Origin: an uncultured Lactobacillus sp.
Lineage (GTDB): Bacteria; Bacillota; Bacilli; Lactobacillales; Lactobacillaceae
Direction: 5' to 3'
Assembly (NCBI RefSeq): GCF_948948975.1
Contig: NZ_CARBVX010000001.1
Span: 1-64,000 of the forward strand
DNA length: 64,000 nt
Positions 59,207 to 64,000 of the stretch are shown piece by piece; position 1 is the stretch's first letter, and each line of letters opens with the position of its first letter. The notes below the pieces were generated by a model, which was given only the letters and a program-made list of their open reading frames with translations, searched no databases and was not told where the DNA came from. The position numbers and the translations under genes were made by a program.

Positions 59207-60331
59207 GTTTGTATTTTTTTTATTTAATCGTCTTATTTTTACTTCAGGATCTGCACGTTCCATTTTATTAATAGTATGTTGAAAAAAATGTAAAAGTGGT
59301 TTATATTTTTCGCCCAATAATCCGATCGTTTCAACAAAAAGTTCAACTGCGAATAATAGACCTAAAATTAATAGCCAGATTCCCCACCGAGGAGATACTA
59401 ATGAAAGCAATGAGACAAAAGAAAAAATAAGTGAAATTCCATAAATAGCTAACACAGTTTGACGATGGGTTAATCCCATTCGCATTAATTGATGATGCAG
59501 GTGATGCTTATCTGCTTGAGATATGTTTTTCTTATTTAACTTTCGTCTGATCATTGCATAAACTGTATCAGTAATTGGAACACCCAAAATAAGGATTGGA
59601 ACTAATAATGACACAAAAGTTACATTTTTTAATCCCTTTAAAGAGAGAACGGAAATCATAAATCCGATATATAACGCACCCGTATCTCCCAAAAATATCT
59701 TCGCAGGATGAAAATTATAAGGTAGAAAACCCAATAAACAAGCTGCTAACATAATACACATAATTGGAACATAATGTTGCCAACTCTTTAAAAAGAAGAA
59801 ACCAACAATTCCCATTGTTACAAGGGAAATCAAGGTAACGCCAGTAGCTAGGCCATCTAAACCATCAATAAGATTGACAGCATTTGTTAAGGCAAGAATC
59901 CAAAAAATAGTAAGAGGAAAACTCCACCAACCTAATTGAATATGGCCTAAAAATGGTAAGCTTAATTCTCTTACCTTAATTCCAGCTAAGAAATATACCA
60001 CTAGGGATGCAACAAAAATCCCAAACATTTTTTGTCTAGGTTTTAATTCTAAAATATCATCAATCAAACCAGTTAAGATAATAACGCTGGATGCCAATAA
60101 TACTGAAAAAAGCTCATGAGTAGGAAAGTCTTTCCGTAATAAGACAAATTCTCCAATATTAAAAGCTACAAATATTGCTAATCCACCAATAGTAGGCATA
60201 GGCTTTTTATTGATGCGCCGAGCATTTGGATTATCAACTGCACCTAATACAAAAGCTAATTTTCTAATAAAAGGAGTTATAGCAGCAGTAATAATTACTA
60301 ATAAGAATATTTTAACAATTGTTTGAAACAT
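59189..60331 (-). CDS. tagO: undecaprenyl-phosphate N-acetylglucosaminyl-1-phosphate transferase
   Basis: TagO starts wall teichoic acid (and some polysaccharides) by moving GlcNAc-1-P to undecaprenyl phosphate. The 380-residue protein of the MraY/WecA family has about ten membrane segments, NLIDGLDGLATG with the catalytic Asp pair, FLGDTGALYIGF, and the His loop DKHHLHHQLMRMG. It is monocistronic here. Confidence 0.94.
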   Translation of the reverse strand: MFQTIVKIFLLVIITAAITPFIRKLAFVLGAVDNPNARRINKKPMPTIGGLAIFVAFNIGEFVLLRKDFPTHELFSVLLASSVIILTGLIDDILELKPRQKMFGIFVASLVVYFLAGIKVRELSLPFLGHIQLGWWSFPLTIFWILALTNAVNLIDGLDGLATGVTLISLVTMGIVGFFFLKSWQHYVPIMCIMLAACLLGFLPYNFHPAKIFLGDTGALYIGFMISVLSLKGLKNVTFVSLLVPILILGVPITDTVYAMIRRKLNKKNISQADKHHLHHQLMRMGLTHRQTVLAIYGISLIFSFVSLLSLVSPRWGIWLLILGLLFAVELFVETIGLLGEKYKPLLHFFQHTINKMERADPEVKIRRLNKKNTNKKDLR

Positions 60332-60403
60332 AACAATCTACTTTCTTAAACTTCTTTTTTTATTATACCTACACCCCAATATAAACACAATAAAGCGGTA
60401 AAC

Positions 60404-60432
60404 AAAAAAGACGAATCTTAAGATTCGTCTTT
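60404..60432 (-). terminator. terminator of rny
   Basis: AAGACGAATCT and AGATTCGTCTT with a two-base loop, followed by six T on the minus strand; it starts at the rny stop. Confidence 0.85.
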
Positions 60433-62053
60433 ATTTAGCTATTGCAACAGCACGTTTTTCTCGAATAACAGTAACTTTGATGTTACCAGGATATTCCATA
60501 TCTTGTTCAATTTGATTTCTAATGTCATGAGCAAGAATGGTAGTACGAGCATCTGAGATCTTATCGGGCTCAACCATTACTCTTATCTCACGGCCTGCTT
60601 GAATTGCATATGCTTGTTTTACACCAATGTGTCCCTTTGCAATCGTTTCTAGTTGTTCTAGTCGACGAATATAGTTTTCTAGAGATTCGCTTCTAGCACC
60701 TGGTCGAGCTGAAGAAATCGTGTCAGCAGCTACAACTAATTCTGCAATAAATGATAACTTAGGAACATCATCATGGTGAGCAGCAATTGCATTCACAACC
60801 AAATCTGGTTCATGATGCTTTCGTGCAAGTTCAACACCAATTTCTACATGGGAACCCTCAATTTCATGATCAATTGACTTCCCAATATCGTGTAATAATC
60901 CTGCGCGTACCGCTATTTTTTCGTCTAAACCAAGTTCAGCAGCCATCACACCTGTTAATTTACCGACCTCAATAGAATGAGATAAAACATTTTGTCCATA
61001 AGACGTCCGATACTTTAAGCGTCCTAAAATCTTTACCAATTCTGGATGCATCTTATGAATACCAAGTTCCATTAAGGCACTTTCACCAGCTTCGTAAATA
61101 TCATCATTTACTTCTTTACGAGCACGATCAACCATTTCTTCTATCCGCGCTGGATGAATTCGACCATCTTTAATTAAACGCTCTAAAGCTCTTTTTGCAA
61201 TTTCACGTCTAATTGGGTCGAAACCACTTAAGACTACTACATCTGGAGTATCATCAATGATTACATCTACACCAGTTAAAGCCTCAAATGAACGGATATT
61301 TCTACCCTCACGGCCAATGATACGACCTTTCATATCATCACTTGGTAAATTAACAACTGAAACAGTTTTTTCAGAAACCGTATCGGCTGCACTACTTTGA
61401 ATTGCATCAACAATTACTTTACGAGCAAAATGATCTGCTTTTGCCTTAGCAAGTTGATTACTTTCTTCAATCATTTCTGCTCTTTCCTTAACCAATTGGT
61501 CTGAAAGCTTATCTAAAACGATCTTTTTAGCATCTTCTTGATTCAACTCTGCAACTTCATAGAGTTTTTTCTCTCGCTCGGTCACTAATTGATCAGCCCT
61601 ATTTTCTTTTTCTAGAACTTGAGCCTGCAATTTTTTAATTTGGTTTTCTTTCTGTGTGAGTTGTGAATCTTTTTGATCCAACAAACTATCTTTACGATCA
61701 ATAGCATCTTCACGTTGCAGTAAGCGATTTTCTTGTCTGGAAATTTCCTGACGTCGTTCATTAAGTTCATTATCTACTCTTTCACGATAATGATGAATTT
61801 CTTCTTGTGCTTCCAGAATTTTTTCTTTTTTTGCATCCGCTGCTGCCTTCTTCATCGCTTCTTTTTGTGAAGCAAGATCAGCTTCTACAGCTTTAGCTTT
61901 ACTTTCTGCATCTGCCAAGATGTGTTTTGCATCATGGGCTGCATTCTGTGCTTGAGTTTCCCACTTATTTTTACGGATACTATAGCCAGCGCAACCTCCA
62001 ACTAAGACAGAAACAATAGCGACAGCAACAGGAACTAAAATTGTATTTACCAT
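60431..62053 (-). CDS. rny: ribonuclease Y
   Basis: RNase Y is the membrane-bound endonuclease that starts mRNA decay in Firmicutes. The 540-residue protein has an N-terminal membrane helix ([18 protein letters not shown]), a long coiled coil rich in Glu, Lys and Gln (residues about 30-190), a KH domain with [12 protein letters not shown], and the HD domain with [12 protein letters not shown]. It lies between recA and tagO. Confidence 0.97.
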   Translation of the reverse strand: MVNTILVPVAVAIVSVLVGGCAGYSIRKNKWETQAQNAAHDAKHILADAESKAKAVEADLASQKEAMKKAAADAKKEKILEAQEEIHHYRERVDNELNERRQEISRQENRLLQREDAIDRKDSLLDQKDSQLTQKENQIKKLQAQVLEKENRADQLVTEREKKLYEVAELNQEDAKKIVLDKLSDQLVKERAEMIEESNQLAKAKADHFARKVIVDAIQSSAADTVSEKTVSVVNLPSDDMKGRIIGREGRNIRSFEALTGVDVIIDDTPDVVVLSGFDPIRREIAKRALERLIKDGRIHPARIEEMVDRARKEVNDDIYEAGESALMELGIHKMHPELVKILGRLKYRTSYGQNVLSHSIEVGKLTGVMAAELGLDEKIAVRAGLLHDIGKSIDHEIEGSHVEIGVELARKHHEPDLVVNAIAAHHDDVPKLSFIAELVVAADTISSARPGARSESLENYIRRLEQLETIAKGHIGVKQAYAIQAGREIRVMVEPDKISDARTTILAHDIRNQIEQDMEYPGNIKVTVIREKRAVAIAK

Positions 62054-62133
62054 ATTTTTACTATCGCCTTTTTTATAGAATTATTTCACACATTATTAAT
62101 AATAAAAGTATCCGGAAGTGATGTCAATCATAC

Positions 62134-62160
62134 AAAAAAACTTGGCCTTTAAAAGCCAAG
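62134..62160 (-). terminator. terminator of recA
   Basis: CTTGGC, an eight-base loop, GCCAAG, then seven T on the minus strand. Confidence 0.85.
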
Positions 62161-62179
62161 GTTTAACTGTATTTGTCTA

Positions 62180-63271
62180 TTATTTTTTTTCGCTTTTTTC
62201 ATCGGAAGTATCTTTGTTTATTGTTACTTCCTTGTCCTGTTTTACCTTTTCAGGATTTTCACGTTCTTCAATTGCTTTAGCATCAATTCCATAAGCTTCA
62301 CGAACTTTTTCTTTTACTTCTTCGTAAACATCAGGATGCTCTTCTAGATATTGTTTAGCATTCTCGCGGCCTTGTCCAATGCGATCATCGCCATATGAAT
62401 ACCATGATCCAGCTTTCTTAATGATATCTTTATCGGCAGCCATATCAATTAACTCACCAGTTTGAGAAATTCCTTTACCATACATGATATCGACTTCGGC
62501 TACTTTAAATGGTGGGGCAACTTTATTTTTGACAACCTTTAATTTAACGCGGTTACCAATTACATCTGATCCTTGTTTAATTTGTTCTGCTCTACGTACT
62601 TCTAATCTAATCGTAGAGTAAAACTTCAAAGCACGTCCACCAGGAGTAGTTTCTGGATTTCCGAACATAACTCCAACTTTTTCACGAATCTGGTTAATGA
62701 AAACAGCAATAGTCTTAGTTTTAGAGATATTTCCTGAGAGTTTACGTAAAGCCTGACTCATTAATCTAGCTTGCAAACCAACATGTGAATCTCCCATATC
62801 ACCATCGATTTCGGCTCTCGGTACTAAGGCAGCAACAGAATCCACAACTAAGATATCGATTGCACCACTTGCAATAAGAGTATCTGCAATTTGCAAGCCT
62901 TCTTCACCAGTGTTTGGTTGAGATAAAATTAAGGAATCAATATCAACACCTAATGCCTCAGCATAAGCAGGATCCATCGCATTTTCGGCATCGATATAAG
63001 CTGCTGTTCCTCCACGTTTCTGAACTTCTGCAACAGCATGAAGCGCCACAGTTGTTTTACCAGAACTTTCTGGTCCATATACTTCAATAATTCGTCCGCG
63101 GGGATATCCACCAACTCCAAGAGCAGCATCTAAAGCTAGTGAACCGGAAGGAATAGTGGAAATTTGAGTGTCTACTTTTTCACCCATACGCATAACCGCG
63201 CCTTTTCCAAAGTCTTTTTCAATCTTCTTTAAGGCAATGTCTAAAGCCTTCTTTTTATCATCTTTAGCCAA
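62180..63271 (-). CDS. recA: recombinase RecA
   Basis: RecA performs strand exchange and triggers LexA cleavage. The 363-residue protein has Walker [13 protein letters not shown] near residue 66, [15 protein letters not shown] in Walker B, the DNA-binding loops around GGRALKF, and an acidic/Lys-rich tail. The start is TTG with GGAGG upstream. A promoter and an SOS box precede it. Confidence 0.98.
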   Translation of the reverse strand: MAKDDKKKALDIALKKIEKDFGKGAVMRMGEKVDTQISTIPSGSLALDAALGVGGYPRGRIIEVYGPESSGKTTVALHAVAEVQKRGGTAAYIDAENAMDPAYAEALGVDIDSLILSQPNTGEEGLQIADTLIASGAIDILVVDSVAALVPRAEIDGDMGDSHVGLQARLMSQALRKLSGNISKTKTIAVFINQIREKVGVMFGNPETTPGGRALKFYSTIRLEVRRAEQIKQGSDVIGNRVKLKVVKNKVAPPFKVAEVDIMYGKGISQTGELIDMAADKDIIKKAGSWYSYGDDRIGQGRENAKQYLEEHPDVYEEVKEKVREAYGIDAKAIEERENPEKVKQDKEVTINKDTSDEKSEKK

Positions 63272-63300
63272 ATCTCTTCCTCCTTATTCCATTTATAATA

Positions 63301-63330
63301 ATTATACTTGGTTTGACTACCTAAAAGCAA
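63301..63330 (-). promoter_or_regulatory. recA promoter
   Basis: TTGCTT (63330-63325), 18 bases, then a perfect TATAAT (63306-63301), about 30 bases before the TTG start. Confidence 0.65.
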
Positions 63331-63338
63331 GGAAAATA

Positions 63339-63352
63339 CGAACTAACGTTCA
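63339..63352. promoter_or_regulatory. SOS (LexA) box of recA
   Basis: CGAACTAACGTTCA matches CGAAC-N4-GTTCG except the last base. It stands eight bases upstream of the recA -35 box. Confidence 0.65.
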
Positions 63353-63401
63353 ATATTATATTCCTCTATTTTTTATTACGTATTTTTTATTAATTTTTTT
63401 C

Positions 63402-63429
63402 AAAAAAAAGAAGCATTCCTGCTTCTTTT
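63402..63429 (-). terminator. terminator of pgsA
   Basis: AAAAGAAGC and GCTTCTTTT with a six-base loop and eight T on the minus strand, just after the pgsA stop. Confidence 0.85.
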
Positions 63430-63433
63430 AATC

Positions 63434-63997
63434 TTAAATTTCACCTTTAAATACGTCGCCACTTTGCTTAAAGTAATCGTAACCAGAGTAAATAGTAAAG
63501 ATTAAGCAAATGTACAACAAGATTGTACCGATATAGTACACATCACCAAGCAATAAGAAAATAATCGAGAGCATCTGAGTCGTAGTTTTAATTTTACCAG
63601 GCATTTTTGCTGCTAAAACTTGACCTTTATTTTCAGCCAAAATCAAACGTAAACCAGTGACAGCCAATTCACGACAAACAATAATAGCTACTACCCATGC
63701 CGGTGCCAAGTTTAACGAAATCAAAAATACAAAAGCCGTCATTGTTAACATTTTATCTGCTAATGGATCGGCAAATTTTCCAAAGTTAGTAACTAAGTTC
63801 CTTGAACGAGCGATATGTCCATCCAAAAAATCAGTTATTGATGCCACTGCAAAAATTACAGCTGCTAACACATGAGACCAATAAATATGTGCTCCTAGGA
63901 AAGTTGCACCGCCTGCTGGCCAATTAAAAATTAAGACTAGCATAAAAACTGGAATCATGAAAATTCTAAACATAGTTAATTTATTTGGTAAATTCAT
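63434..63997 (-). CDS. pgsA: CDP-diacylglycerol-glycerol-3-phosphate 3-phosphatidyltransferase
   Basis: PgsA makes phosphatidylglycerol phosphate from CDP-diacylglycerol and glycerol-3-phosphate, the product of GpsA. The 187-residue membrane protein has the CDP-alcohol transferase signature DGHIARSRN, then GKFADPLADKML, with all family Asp residues. The ATG at 63997 is three bases from the window edge and gives a normal length, so the gene appears complete. Confidence 0.95.
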   Translation of the reverse strand: MNLPNKLTMFRIFMIPVFMLVLIFNWPAGGATFLGAHIYWSHVLAAVIFAVASITDFLDGHIARSRNLVTNFGKFADPLADKMLTMTAFVFLISLNLAPAWVVAIIVCRELAVTGLRLILAENKGQVLAAKMPGKIKTTTQMLSIIFLLLGDVYYIGTILLYICLIFTIYSGYDYFKQSGDVFKGEI

Positions 63998-64000
63998 TAA

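Overview
The window is a stretch of low-GC, AT-rich Firmicutes chromosome. Gene content, gene order and protein sequences (cggR-gap-pgk-tpi-eno, hprK-lgt-gpsA, cdaA-cdaR-glmM, rapZ-yvcK-whiA, secA-prfB, uvrB-uvrA, rny-recA-pgsA, galK-galT-galM) fit a Lactobacillus of the gasseri/johnsonii group. The species call comes from recalled family knowledge, not a database search. Nearly all genes lie on the minus strand. About ten plus-strand genes are interspersed. No insertion sequence, prophage, CRISPR array, rRNA operon or toxin-antitoxin module was seen.

Layout: 1-4.4 kb holds a frameshifted vanZ-like gene coupled to coaBC, an orphan metal-binding lipoprotein, and a hydrolase/membrane protein pair. 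4.5-7.3 kb holds a DUF4097-like protein and a HAD phosphatase with two fluoride channel subunits. 7.4-15.5 kb carries c-di-AMP/amino-sugar genes (cdaA-cdaR-glmM), the polyamine transporter potABCD and murB. 15.5-24.4 kb carries a DnaQ-like exonuclease, tsaE, pta, ung, a HAD phosphatase, a TetR regulator, GNAT-smpB-rnr and secG. 24.4-30.1 kb is the glycolytic cluster with its repressor cggR. 30.1-36.1 kb has tRNA-Arg(CCG), an amino acid permease, clpP, whiA-yvcK-rapZ and an HdeD-like protein. 36.1-41.1 kb is uvrBA. 41.1-47.8 kb has pgm and the Leloir cluster galK-galT-galM with galR. 47.9-53.3 kb has trxB, gpsA, lgt, hprK and prfB. 53.3-64 kb has secA, hpf, comFC, comFA, yigZ, tagO, rny, recA and pgsA.

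The genes link central sugar metabolism (glycolysis, galactose entry through GalK/GalT/Pgm, acetyl phosphate by Pta) with its control (HprK, CggR, GalR and a perfect cre site at the gal promoter). They also cover envelope synthesis (GlmM, MurB, TagO, Lgt, PgsA, GpsA), protein export (SecA, SecG) and DNA repair (UvrA, UvrB, Ung, RecA).

I found no convincing undescribed multi-gene system. The most notable items are small: a 32-bp tandem duplication that splits galM; an apparent nonsense codon at codon 9 of comFA; a one-base frameshift in the vanZ-like gene; an intrinsic terminator inside the glycolytic operon with no room for a new promoter behind it; and compact regulatory sites, namely CIRCE at clpP, GalR-like plus cre sites at galK, a CggR-like operator, and SOS-like boxes at recA and uvrB.
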